From Calothrix sp. PCC 7716 (GTDB lineage: Bacteria; Cyanobacteriota; Cyanobacteriia; Cyanobacteriales; Nostocaceae): DNA of 64,000 bases. Positions within the stretch are counted from its first letter, which is position 1; each line of letters begins with the position of its first letter. A model generated the notes under the pieces. The model ran no database searches, was not told the DNA's origin, and saw nothing but the letters and a program-made list of their open reading frames with translations. The stretch spans positions 5,460,580 to 5,524,579 of the forward strand of contig NZ_AP025018.1 of assembly GCF_019977735.1 (NCBI RefSeq). Direction: 5' to 3'. Positions 53,391-62,967 of this stretch are shown in pieces. Both the position numbers and the translations under genes were made by a program.

Positions 53391-53565
53391 TAATACCTCT
53401 TTTCTACCTTTAAGATTAATCAACTTTTTTTAGCTTTAATTGTCTAATTAGATTTAAGACTATGACAGATAACATCATATATATATAGTAGTTTAGTTTA
53501 TTAAAAATTTACATAAAGTTTCAAATCCCATACAAATTGTTTAAATCTACCAAAAGACATATTTA

Positions 53566-54363
53566 TTATGGAACCTTTCTTTCCCATTTTGACGAAGCTA
53601 AAACCATTAATTTATCTAGAATAATGCCAACTATACCTAAATAAAATATTGCTAAGATTATTTCGCTGATATCAGAATTGTTATATGCGTTAACAATGAA
53701 AAAACCTAGACCATCATCTGACAAGAGCATTTCTGCCGCAACTACTGCAAGCCAGGATAATCCTAAAGATATGCGTAAACCTGTAAAAATGTAAGGAAGT
53801 GTAGCAGGTAAGATAATTTTATAAAGGTTTTTTACAAATGACATTTCTAACATTTTTCCAATATCTATGTAATCTTTAGGAATTAGTTGCACACCTAAAG
53901 CTGTATTAATGATAATAGGCCAAATTGCAGTGATGAAAATTACGAATATTGCTGATGGATTTGGTTTAAGAAAAATTGCTTGTGCTAGCGGCAACCATGC
54001 TAAAGGCGCCACTGGACGCAGTAATTGCATAATTGGCTCAATAGCTTTTTTTAGAAATGGGTTAAGACTAATAATAAAGCCAATAGTAACACCCACAATC
54101 GCAGCAAGGAAATATCCAATAGTAACTCGTTGGAGACTAGCAAGTAGTAACCAAAACAAACCTTTATTGTTATTGCCTTTGTAAAAAAAAGGGTCAATTA
54201 TCAAGTCCCAAGTATTGCTAATAACTTTTATGGGAGAGGGAAGTGATGTGTCAGGTTGCAAGCTGAGAAGATACCAGATAAAGAAAAAAACTAAGAAGCC
54301 AATAATCGGTGGTATGATTGACTTAATTCGCTCTTGAGAGTTTACTTTTAATCGATTTTGCAT
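53566..54363 (-). CDS. ABC transporter permease (NrtB/SsuC/TauC family)
   Basis: This inner-membrane permease of about 265 residues has six helices and the BPD_transp_1 signature: ATLPYIFTGLRISLGLSWLA before VVAAEMLLSDDGLGFFI. Upstream, QLLRPVAPLAWLPLAQAIFL is typical of nitrate/sulfonate/taurine importers. I prefer ATG 54363; the upstream ATG at 54405 lies inside a GTGGGCATTGCCCAC repeat and has no ribosome-binding site. The partner binding protein is immediately upstream, but no ATPase gene follows. Confidence 0.87.
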   Translation of the reverse strand: MQNRLKVNSQERIKSIIPPIIGFLVFFFIWYLLSLQPDTSLPSPIKVISNTWDLIIDPFFYKGNNNKGLFWLLLASLQRVTIGYFLAAIVGVTIGFIISLNPFLKKAIEPIMQLLRPVAPLAWLPLAQAIFLKPNPSAIFVIFITAIWPIIINTALGVQLIPKDYIDIGKMLEMSFVKNLYKIILPATLPYIFTGLRISLGLSWLAVVAAEMLLSDDGLGFFIVNAYNNSDISEIILAIFYLGIVGIILDKLMVLASSKWERKVP

Positions 54364-54426
54364 TTTATTTATTATTGGTATTAGTTGTAGTTGTAGGGTG
54401 GGCATTGCCCACCATACGTATTTTGA

Positions 54427-55743
54427 TTACTTTCTTAATATAGGCGCCTGTAGATATTTGCTTGGGTTTTCGGGGTCAAACTCTAGACCATTGAAGAACT
54501 TCTCGACTCCGCGTGATGTGGATGGTGGTATGGCTTTCTCTTGACCGATAGTTTTTGCAGCTTGGCGCCATAAGTCTTCACGGTTGACGGCATCAATTAA
54601 ACGTTTAGTATCAAAGTCAGGGGAACGATTACCCCAACGCATATCCTCGATTAGAAACCATAAATCATGACTTTTATAAGGGTAAGATGCATTATCGTTC
54701 CAATATTTAATCGCATGAGGACTATTTTCTACAAGGCGCCCGTTACCATAATCAATTTTACCTAGTAAACGATTACCAATAATTTCTGCGGATACTCCCA
54801 TCCATTGACGTTCAGCTAAAATTTTAAATAACTCTTGTTTATTTTCTGGTTGGTCACACCAAATTTGCGCTTCCATCACAGCAGCAAGTAAACTTACAGA
54901 AGCTTTCGGATACTTGTCTACCCAAGACGCGCGCATTACAAAGGCTTTTTCTGGATGATTATTCCATAATTCACCACTTGTCACCGTCGAATAACCAAGT
55001 TTCTGTTTAATTAATCTTTGATGCCAAGGGTCTACTACACAAAACCCTTCCATCGAACCACCACGCATATTGGCAACCATTTGTGGTGGAGGTATAACTA
55101 TTATCGAGGTATCTCGCTCTGGGTCAATACCCCCATATGCTAACCACCATCGCATAAAAAAATCGCCTGTAACGCGGCGAAATGGAACTGCAAACCGTAT
55201 AGATTCCCCTTTTGCTGATTTTTTCTGTAGTTCAGACTTCAAGGGTGAACTATCCAAACTTAAATTTAAATTTTGATATGCTTTCGCAACTGAAATTCCC
55301 TGTCCATTCACATTTAACCTAGCCATAATATACATCGGTATTTTACGGTCATAGCTAATTTCTCCTGTTGTAATTAAATACGCCATCGGGAATAGTAAAT
55401 GTGAACCATCCAACCCATCTTTATCAGAACCTAACATTAACTTATCGCGCATTACTCCCCATGAAGGCTGCTTTTGCACAATCACATCAGGCATTCCATA
55501 TTTTGCAAACATGCCTTTTGAAGAAGCTATTATTAAAGGAGCGCAACTTGTGACAGCAATAAATCCAAGTACTGCTGTTGTTACTTCTGGTGTATCAGTG
55601 TAACCTGCATAGGCGCCTATCAAGTATTTACTCCGCAACTCAGCATACGTAGAACTTGAATTATTGAGGCCATGAGCAAGACCTTGCGCTGCGACAACTG
55701 CACTACTAGCTGCCAGAAACTTACGTCTTGATAACTTTGCCAT
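54427..55743 (-). CDS. NrtA/CmpA-like ABC substrate-binding protein with Tat signal
   Basis: A 438-residue periplasmic binding protein. The N-terminus SRRKFLAASSAVVAAQGLAH is a twin-arginine signal. The fold follows NrtA/CmpA: GFIAVTSCAPLIIASSKGMF, KQPSWGVMRDKLMLG, DGSHLLFPMAYLI and GFCVVDPWHQRLIKQKLG. NrtA binds nitrate and CmpA bicarbonate; the ligand here cannot be told. It forms a two-gene unit with the permease (63 bases apart). Confidence 0.87.
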   Translation of the reverse strand: MAKLSRRKFLAASSAVVAAQGLAHGLNNSSSTYAELRSKYLIGAYAGYTDTPEVTTAVLGFIAVTSCAPLIIASSKGMFAKYGMPDVIVQKQPSWGVMRDKLMLGSDKDGLDGSHLLFPMAYLITTGEISYDRKIPMYIMARLNVNGQGISVAKAYQNLNLSLDSSPLKSELQKKSAKGESIRFAVPFRRVTGDFFMRWWLAYGGIDPERDTSIIVIPPPQMVANMRGGSMEGFCVVDPWHQRLIKQKLGYSTVTSGELWNNHPEKAFVMRASWVDKYPKASVSLLAAVMEAQIWCDQPENKQELFKILAERQWMGVSAEIIGNRLLGKIDYGNGRLVENSPHAIKYWNDNASYPYKSHDLWFLIEDMRWGNRSPDFDTKRLIDAVNREDLWRQAAKTIGQEKAIPPSTSRGVEKFFNGLEFDPENPSKYLQAPILRK

Positions 55744-55848
55744 ATAAAGCTATTTATCTGTGATTGTTTAGTCGCCAATATAACAGTTTATTCAAACAAA
55801 AAGTAGTACAAATATATTTTATTGTCAGAACTTGGCTACAAACCCATT

Positions 55849-55891
55849 GTAGAGACGCGACATGTCGCGTCTTTACATGTCGCGTCTCTAC
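55849..55891. repeat. GTAGAGACGCGACATGTCGC palindrome family
   Basis: One full palindrome plus a repeated half (TTTACATGTCGCGTCTCTAC). It lies upstream of the binding-protein gene. A further A/G-rich repeat (GGAAAAGGGTAAAGG mirrored by CCTTTTCC) occupies about 56036-56106. Confidence 0.7.
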
Positions 55892-56118
55892 ACGTATTGA
55901 TTATTTTGAATAATTTAAGATTATCTATTTGTTTTGAAATTGTTGTAGAAAAGCACTGTGGGAAACTTTAGTATGATTCGGCGCCAGGTAAAGGAACAAA
56001 ATTTATGATTCAAATTCCCATCCTGGCTTTAAGTGAGGAAAAGGGTAAAGGAAAAAGGGTAAAGCCGGAAAATAAAACTTTACCCCTTCTCCCAAAACCT
56101 TTTCCTTAAATCGTTTAT

Positions 56119-56424
<306 letters not shown>

Positions 56425-56548
56425 TTACCGCAGTGCCCTATCCTTCGTAATCAAAAGGCTACATAACTTTAAACTCTGTAATGACCAGGCGCCTAACAAA
56501 GGGGTAATTGATAGTCAATAGTCGATGATTAGCATTGATTGGCTCCTA

Positions 56549-56615
56549 AGAAACCGGGCTTCTATACGAAAAACCACTGTTTATGGTAATAGCTTGGGTA
56601 AGAAGCCCGGTTTCT
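56549..56615. terminator. AGAAACCGGGCTTCT hairpin after the DUF11 operon
   Basis: AGAAACCGGGCTTCT and AGAAGCCCGGTTTCT pair perfectly over 15 bases around a loop of about 37. It lies 7 bases past the stop of the glycine-rich protein gene and upstream of psaC. It is a member of the GAAACC family. Confidence 0.65.
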
Positions 56616-56621
56616 GTGCGT

Positions 56622-59312
56622 TTATTCAATCCGTACTCTAAACCGTACATACCCAAAATTGTTACCAGGTGTCGAGTCTAGAGTTCCAAAGTTCACCAAA
56701 ACGGCGCCTGTAGGATTTGACTGATTAGGACAAACGTTATTTGCTGGTAAGGGAGCTACTGCGTTAACTAAGCTTGCTCTATCAGCATCAGCGATATTCG
56801 TTTGGTTAGTAATTGTGTTCGCTATATTTAAACTAATATCACTACCTGAATTACTAATAAAACTGGTTCCTTGGGGAATAGGGTCGCAAAAACGTGCGTT
56901 ACTTATAGACTCATTACCATCAACGAGAAAATAAACTGTATATTCAACCTCATCTCCCACACGTAATTTTAATTGTGGGTCAATGCGAGTTACACCTACA
57001 GGCGTCAGTTGCGAATTTGCCCAAATACTAGCATCATCGTTTATATCGCCAGGGTCATCAACAACCGCACCAAAGTTAACGCCAGCAAGAGGTACACCAT
57101 TACGAATGACGTTGGTAATGCGTTTAACACCACGCATATTAACTACGGGAGTAGGTGGTGGTGGAAGTTGACTGACTATAACATCTTCGGTTGTACTAGC
57201 ATTACCGTCATATCTACTACGCGCAATATTTGTAGTTGTTGGATTGCTGCCCGGTATATCTAGAGTTGGGTCAATATAAGTGGCTACAGCATCATTATTA
57301 TATGTATTGTCAGGTACGTTGACACCAACATCAACGCTAAAAGTAATTTGTACACTCCCACCACCAGGAATATTGAAAGTACCAAAATCTGCGGTTGTGG
57401 CGCCATTAGCAGGATTAATTATACTGTTACGAGCTGTTGGTTCATTGGCAGAATCTATTAAAGTCACCGTGGGAGAAGTAGAAGCATCGAAAGTAAAACC
57501 TGTCGGTAAAGGGTCAGAAATATTAACATTTGTAGCTGTTGCTCGGTTTGCAGCATTAGAAACAGTAATTGTATAAACAGCTTTACCAGGTTTGTTGGTG
57601 ATTCTGGGAGTACTTGTAGTCTTATTAATAGTTAATTGTGGCACACAGTCGGCACCAGAATTTGCACCAGGAATACTGCCAACATTGCTTGGGAAAGCAG
57701 AATCTCCACCCGTTGCACCAAAGTTAATTGCTGGGTCAACTGGGTCACTTGTACCACCACTTCTACCACCATTAGCATTGCGTTGGGCGCCTGGGCTAGT
57801 TAAGATAACCCCACCACCACCACCACCACCAGGACCGTGAGGTTCTATATATACAGCACTACCTCCGTTACCACCATTGGCATTTACTGTTAAACTTGCA
57901 GGAAGGTTGCCGTTTGCAGCAGTCACCACTACGCTACCACCGGCACCACCACCACCACCGCCATCATTTTTAACATTAAATGCATTTCCACCATTTGCGT
58001 TAATATTACCATTTCCATTAACACTAGCTGTTCTTAATAAAACAATTCCACCACCTGGGGCGCCACTACTAGCTCTACCATCAGTGTTATCAGGAAAAAA
58101 TTGCGAGTTACTTGTGCCATCGTTATTTGTACCTGCACCACCTCCTCCTCCCATTACAATTCGGTTTGCAACTGAAAATTTGTCACCACCAAAACCTCCT
58201 GTATCTAAATTCAGTGGAGCGTTTCCAGACTTCCAAGGTTTTCCACCTTTTCCTCCAAGACCACCGTTACCACCACCACCACCACCGGAGTTTTCTTCGT
58301 TTACTTTTCCTCCTCGCTCAAGACCTTCTGGGTTGCCATCCGTACTACCGCCCCCAGCATTACCAGGCGCCCCACGACCAAAACTTCCCTGTGGGTAGCC
58401 TTCGGCGCCGTTATCAAATAAGTTAAAATTATCTGGTGTAGCATTACTTGGTGATGTAAAAACAGGGTTTAGTGTATACCGGGGTGTTCCAGCAGTACCT
58501 TCCCCTTTAGAACCATTCGCACCATTTTTACTATTTATACTACTAGGTGCTGTTGTACGAAAGTCAGTATTCAACAATGTTGGAACAGGTGCAGGTGTAA
58601 ATCTCTGGTTAAGTTGTATACCACCACCACCACGAAAACCTTTGCTGCTAACATCCATATTTGCACCACCCAAATTCAAGTTACCAGCAACGTCATAAAC
58701 TAACACTCCCCCCGATGAACCGTTCCAAGGTGCAGCAGTCAATGTTCCGGTTAAAGTTGCATTTGAGTACTGCGGTACACGAATTACTTGATATGTTTTT
58801 TTACCTTGCCCGACGTTCCCAATAGAATCATAATCAAGGTTTCTATATGTATTTATTAATCCTGAATTAATTCCTGCACCTCTAATAGGTATAGAATTAC
58901 TATTATCTATTGGGCCAGTTGCAACTACGTATTCATAATTACCTGCCGTAGAGTTAATATTACCATTTCCACCTCCTGAAGTCCCATCGCCATAGCTATC
59001 AGTATTACTAGAATTAATATCTGCTCCTTGCATCTGGATAATTAATAGTAAATCACCAGCAGCGATAGGAGTTTGAGAACCGTCAGGGTTGATGGCGCCA
59101 AGAGTAATAGAGCGGTCACCAGCAGATGTAGTTCCGGCGCCTGGATAATATGTATTAATTATACCTGCTAATGTTCTGACTCCATCTTTACCAGGAACTG
59201 CACATAGTAAAGGTGTGGTTGTTTGTGCGGTTACTGGTGTGTGTAATAGGATTTGGGAGGTGAGAGTTGTTAGTAGTAAAGGTATGCTTGTGATAGTTTT
59301 TTTTAGTTTCAT
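56622..59312 (-). CDS. Exported glycine-rich surface protein with DUF11 repeats
   Basis: An 896-residue protein with a signal peptide (SIPLLLTTLTSQILLHTPV). An N-terminal domain (about 35-235) is followed by a glycine-rich region (about 250-535) with runs such as GGGGGGNGGLGGKGGKPW. At about 560-720 lies a DUF11 domain (LTINKTTSTPRITNKPGKAV, TATNVNISDPLPTGFTFDA), and a second domain at about 740-890 starts PVVNMRGVKRITNVIRNGVP. DUF11 occurs in bacterial surface proteins. It is probably the third gene of an operon with the two genes upstream and may be secreted or displayed by them. Confidence 0.8.
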   Translation of the reverse strand: MKLKKTITSIPLLLTTLTSQILLHTPVTAQTTTPLLCAVPGKDGVRTLAGIINTYYPGAGTTSAGDRSITLGAINPDGSQTPIAAGDLLLIIQMQGADINSSNTDSYGDGTSGGGNGNINSTAGNYEYVVATGPIDNSNSIPIRGAGINSGLINTYRNLDYDSIGNVGQGKKTYQVIRVPQYSNATLTGTLTAAPWNGSSGGVLVYDVAGNLNLGGANMDVSSKGFRGGGGIQLNQRFTPAPVPTLLNTDFRTTAPSSINSKNGANGSKGEGTAGTPRYTLNPVFTSPSNATPDNFNLFDNGAEGYPQGSFGRGAPGNAGGGSTDGNPEGLERGGKVNEENSGGGGGGNGGLGGKGGKPWKSGNAPLNLDTGGFGGDKFSVANRIVMGGGGGAGTNNDGTSNSQFFPDNTDGRASSGAPGGGIVLLRTASVNGNGNINANGGNAFNVKNDGGGGGGAGGSVVVTAANGNLPASLTVNANGGNGGSAVYIEPHGPGGGGGGGVILTSPGAQRNANGGRSGGTSDPVDPAINFGATGGDSAFPSNVGSIPGANSGADCVPQLTINKTTSTPRITNKPGKAVYTITVSNAANRATATNVNISDPLPTGFTFDASTSPTVTLIDSANEPTARNSIINPANGATTADFGTFNIPGGGSVQITFSVDVGVNVPDNTYNNDAVATYIDPTLDIPGSNPTTTNIARSRYDGNASTTEDVIVSQLPPPPTPVVNMRGVKRITNVIRNGVPLAGVNFGAVVDDPGDINDDASIWANSQLTPVGVTRIDPQLKLRVGDEVEYTVYFLVDGNESISNARFCDPIPQGTSFISNSGSDISLNIANTITNQTNIADADRASLVNAVAPLPANNVCPNQSNPTGAVLVNFGTLDSTPGNNFGYVRFRVRIE

Positions 59313-59381
59313 GGTGAGGGTGTATGGTGTGGATTTTTGTGAGCGTTTCGGTGTTTGGGAAGGAAAGCACTGAAGTGCTTA

Positions 59382-62300
59382 TTACGGGGGGGTTTTTTGG
59401 GTGAGGGATTCTTGTTGTTGGGGTGGCGCCACTTTTTGTCTGCCAAATCCACCAAATAGTTCGTTGATTTTGTATGAGATGTTTAGATAGGGGCCTCCTG
59501 CGGAACGATAACCTGTAAAGTCACGGTCATCTGCACTTCCGAAGGCGTAGCCTAGACCTATTCGTAAGTCGGGTGTGAGATGATATCCTCCTTCTAGGGC
59601 GATGCCAAATTCGTTGAAGCCTTGTGTTGGTTGACCTAACCAACGTCCTTCTATTGCTACATCGGTTCGGTATCCTAGTTGGTAGCTGGCGCGTAGTTGT
59701 CCTAGATGTAAGCTGCTGGAGCCTGTAAAATTGTTTGCAAGGTAGGTGGTGCTGTTACGTAAGGCGTATTTTGCGTAAAGTTCCCAGCGCCAATTTGGTG
59801 CATAAATTGCTTCGGCTGAAAATAAATGTTCTGTAGAACCACTGCCAGCTCCAAATAAAAGAGTGTCGGGGGTGGTTGATGGGTTTTGACGATATTCGTA
59901 TGCAAGTAAACCGTTAAATTTATCGTCGTTGGGGTCACGGTATGCTAAACCAACACGAAGATTTGCTGTGTCACCAAGTCCACCTAGTAACTGGTTGGCG
60001 CCACCTGCTTGTTGATAGCGAGCTGCGGCAGTTAATGCAGGGGTTATTTTACCTGCTGCTGCTGCGGAGATGACCATGTTGTTTGCTTCTTTACCATCGC
60101 GGTATTCAAAGCGTGCGTTTGCTTGAAAGTTGGGGTTATCTGTATAGTCAAGACCAATGCTGTAAGAGTTACCAGAAAAATATCCTAATGAGAAGGCACT
60201 TTGTCCGGTTGTATATGGTTGGGCAAAACGAATACCTGTGGCAGTGTTACCAAAGATATTATTTTGTATGCGTTCGTAACCTAGATTTAATTTGAGTCCC
60301 GGCGCCAGTCGAATGCGATGATTAAGTCCAACAGCACCTTGGTCATTCATCCCATCAATACCTGTAAAGATAGAATAACGTCCCGTTAAACTCGTATTTT
60401 CAGAGAATTTATGTTCAACTGTGGTATCAAGACTAGTAATGCTATTACCTTGTAGTAAACCCGCATCAAAGAATTGATGTGCAAGTCGGACATTCACACC
60501 CGGATATAGTGCCCAATCTAATCCAAGAGTCGTTCTGTTAGGATATAGAGCATCACTTTTACCAAGGTTGGCTTCGTTTTGTGCGCGGAATGTTAGTGAT
60601 TCTGTTACAGGTACATTTAATTTAGAGACTAACTGACTTGCATTAGCATTAAATTTATTATCAACGCGGTCTTTACGAGAACGGTTTACATATTCTAAGC
60701 TAATATCAGACGCGCCTAGTTTTTGTTGTAGACCTGCTCTTAATGTAGTTAACGAGTTATCGATTTTGCTACCAGGTTTTGGGAGCGGTTGCGGATTGAA
60801 TAAATCAAACGTTTCTGTCCGTTGTGCTGGCGCAATACCAAAATTATTTTCATAGTCGTATCCTAAATTAAAGCTTGTTGTATCAGTTATTTTTCCAGAA
60901 AGTCCGGCGCCATAACGAGTTTGTCCTGGCGCAAAACTCCATGTTGCATTATTGGCAAAGTTCTCTGTCACCGAACGATAAAAAGCTTGTCCTTGTAAAG
61001 AAGGTGTAATTTGTCCTAATGCTTCTATGCGATAAGCAGAACCACTTACATAACCAAATGTCGGTGAATTATGACTTGAACGCGCGTATTCACCTACTAT
61101 TTGTCCATTACCCAAAGGAATAAAAAAATCAGCCCCATATAATTCAAAATCTTGGGCGCCTTGGTCTTCCCATAAATAACTTGCTGCAATAAAAGGAGTG
61201 GAAAGTGCTGAGTTCTGAGTGCTGAGTGTAGAGACGCGATTAATCGCGTCTCTACGGAAGTTATATTGTGCCCTTGCTGCATAAAGTTTGCTGTCACTTC
61301 CCTTATCGTTTTGGTAAGTAACAACAATACGGTTTGCTAGGGTGGCGCCAAATGGGTTGAGTTCAGTAGAAAATATGCGACTGCGAAAAAGTAACGTGCC
61401 TCGGTCGTAATCTATTTCATAATCGGCGCCGCGCGATAAGGCTTTGCGCTTTACTACTGTACCTAGACGATTAAGTTCTTCTGATTCAATAAATACATTC
61501 TCACTACCGGGAATTACTAGGCGACGCGATAAGAAATAATAACCGCTAGTACCGTTAGGAGAAATAGTATCACGTTGAAACCCTTGGATATTATTGGCAA
61601 ATAAACCTGTTACTTGTAGGTTGCCAATATTGTAATTACCTTTAAACCCGTGGAGTTGACGAGTAGTTGCCGTAAATAACTGTGAGGAGCGTGCAAACTC
61701 TTGAGTACTATAATCACCCCACATGAAATAATCAGATTCGGCGCCAGTTATATTTGGACTTCGTTCTAACTTTGCATAAACACTATCTATAGAAGGTGTG
61801 GTTGGAGTAACGCTTGAAGAATCGCCATAAACAGGATAAGCTTTTTCACAATCTTGAACTCCACCGAATAAACGCACATCTCCTTGACAATCTTGATTTA
61901 GAGGACGTTTACTATTGTAGGCACCTGTAAATAACCAATCTCCGACTTTACCAGTTGCGAACACCGATGCATCCAAATCAACATCAGTCCTGCCAGTTTT
62001 ATTTGGGTTAAGAAAATCGCGATAACTACCCCACAAATTTGTGCCACCTGCTCCAATTCTTAAATTTATGACACCAGTAGCAAGTGAAGGACGGAGGTTT
62101 GTTATAAATTCGATATTAGAATACGCTTCTACATTGGTTTTATCAATAGCCGCGCGTACTTTAACATTTTGTGCATCATAACCAGCTTGAAGGGTAGCAG
62201 AAAACTTACCATCACGTGCCAAAACTTGCAACCCAGGAGCATCGTTATCTTGGTCGGCGCCTAAAAATCGACCAGCAGTAGCACTAAGAGTAACAGTAAC

Positions 62301-62966
62301 ATCATCAGATATAACCTCCCCCTCTTCATTCGTGACTTTACCTTCAAACTCCAACCTAGAACGACCATCAGCAGGAATGCGAGGTTCACCCACAGGAGTA
62401 AAAACAAGCTTAGTTTTTTGCTCCTTTACAATTACCTTAACACTACTAATTTGATTCTCAAGAGCTTGTGCAGTAATAATATTCTCACCTACTTGCAGAG
62501 GGATGTTATACCATATCTTCGTATAAACCTGATTAACCTCATCCTTCTGTACAAAACTAGAATCTGAACTAATAGACTTACCATTCACCATCACCTTCAC
62601 ATCCAAACTAGGATGATACTGCACAGCCAAATTAGTAGTCTTAGCTGTTGTTTCACCACCAACAGGAGTAATAATCTTAATTTCTTTCTTTTCTTCCTTT
62701 GCGACCTTTGCGTCCTTTGCGGTTCGTTTCTCTTCCTTCCCCAACTCCACCCGTTCCAAAACAGACAACTCATCAGGTTTAGACAAAGCTTTATCAGGAG
62801 AAAAAACAGGTATATCATCCTCCTCAACAGCAGCTACCACACTACTCTTTACATCATCATGCTGAACATGCTCATTACCAACAGTTTTTGCCGACACACT
62901 AACAGCACTCAAAACAGGGATGGTACTGCAAATAGTAATTAAACCGTTATTAAATTTTTTAGACAT
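59382..62966 (-). CDS. Large outer-membrane beta-barrel protein with inserted repeats
   Basis: The 1194-residue protein has a signal peptide (LITICSTIPVLSAVSVSA), an N-terminal Ig-like region (about 95-290; ITPVGGETTAKTTNLAVQYH, VGEPRIPADGRSRLEFEGKV) and a long C-terminal region (about 300-1180) of alternating beta strands rich in Tyr, Gly and Asn, as in outer-membrane barrels (for example FSLGYFSGNSYSIGLDYTD). The end GQTLTQ-type peptide is not clear. Residues about 78-95 (RTAKDAKVAKEEKKE) and 571-589 (RRDAINRVSTLSTQNSALST) are translated intergenic repeats. It starts one base after the upstream gene's stop, so the two are coupled. Confidence 0.8.
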   Translation of the reverse strand: MSKKFNNGLITICSTIPVLSAVSVSAKTVGNEHVQHDDVKSSVVAAVEEDDIPVFSPDKALSKPDELSVLERVELGKEEKRTAKDAKVAKEEKKEIKIITPVGGETTAKTTNLAVQYHPSLDVKVMVNGKSISSDSSFVQKDEVNQVYTKIWYNIPLQVGENIITAQALENQISSVKVIVKEQKTKLVFTPVGEPRIPADGRSRLEFEGKVTNEEGEVISDDVTVTLSATAGRFLGADQDNDAPGLQVLARDGKFSATLQAGYDAQNVKVRAAIDKTNVEAYSNIEFITNLRPSLATGVINLRIGAGGTNLWGSYRDFLNPNKTGRTDVDLDASVFATGKVGDWLFTGAYNSKRPLNQDCQGDVRLFGGVQDCEKAYPVYGDSSSVTPTTPSIDSVYAKLERSPNITGAESDYFMWGDYSTQEFARSSQLFTATTRQLHGFKGNYNIGNLQVTGLFANNIQGFQRDTISPNGTSGYYFLSRRLVIPGSENVFIESEELNRLGTVVKRKALSRGADYEIDYDRGTLLFRSRIFSTELNPFGATLANRIVVTYQNDKGSDSKLYAARAQYNFRRDAINRVSTLSTQNSALSTPFIAASYLWEDQGAQDFELYGADFFIPLGNGQIVGEYARSSHNSPTFGYVSGSAYRIEALGQITPSLQGQAFYRSVTENFANNATWSFAPGQTRYGAGLSGKITDTTSFNLGYDYENNFGIAPAQRTETFDLFNPQPLPKPGSKIDNSLTTLRAGLQQKLGASDISLEYVNRSRKDRVDNKFNANASQLVSKLNVPVTESLTFRAQNEANLGKSDALYPNRTTLGLDWALYPGVNVRLAHQFFDAGLLQGNSITSLDTTVEHKFSENTSLTGRYSIFTGIDGMNDQGAVGLNHRIRLAPGLKLNLGYERIQNNIFGNTATGIRFAQPYTTGQSAFSLGYFSGNSYSIGLDYTDNPNFQANARFEYRDGKEANNMVISAAAAGKITPALTAAARYQQAGGANQLLGGLGDTANLRVGLAYRDPNDDKFNGLLAYEYRQNPSTTPDTLLFGAGSGSTEHLFSAEAIYAPNWRWELYAKYALRNSTTYLANNFTGSSSLHLGQLRASYQLGYRTDVAIEGRWLGQPTQGFNEFGIALEGGYHLTPDLRIGLGYAFGSADDRDFTGYRSAGGPYLNISYKINELFGGFGRQKVAPPQQQESLTQKTPP
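61206..61255. repeat. STRR units plus GTAGAGACGCG palindrome inside a gene
   Basis: TGCTGAGTTCTGAGTGCTGAG (STRR-like) is followed by the perfect palindrome GTAGAGACGCGATT / AATCGCGTCTCTAC. It lies within the outer-membrane protein gene and adds about 17 codons in frame. Confidence 0.85.
62690..62728. repeat. CGCAAAGGACGCAAAGG repeat inside a gene
   Basis: On the minus strand CGCAAAGGACGCAAAGGTCG and CAAAGGAAGAAAAG resemble the dispersed ACCACAAAGGCACAAAG family (15196-15234). It encodes the Lys/Ala-rich TAKDAKVAKEEKK. Confidence 0.7.
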
Positions 62967-62967
62967 A

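Noticed and set aside
57280-58426. Several long plus-strand frames rich in Pro and His
   Set aside because: They are the antisense of the glycine-rich region of the 56622-59312 gene; the lack of stops is due to low-complexity GGT/GGA codons.
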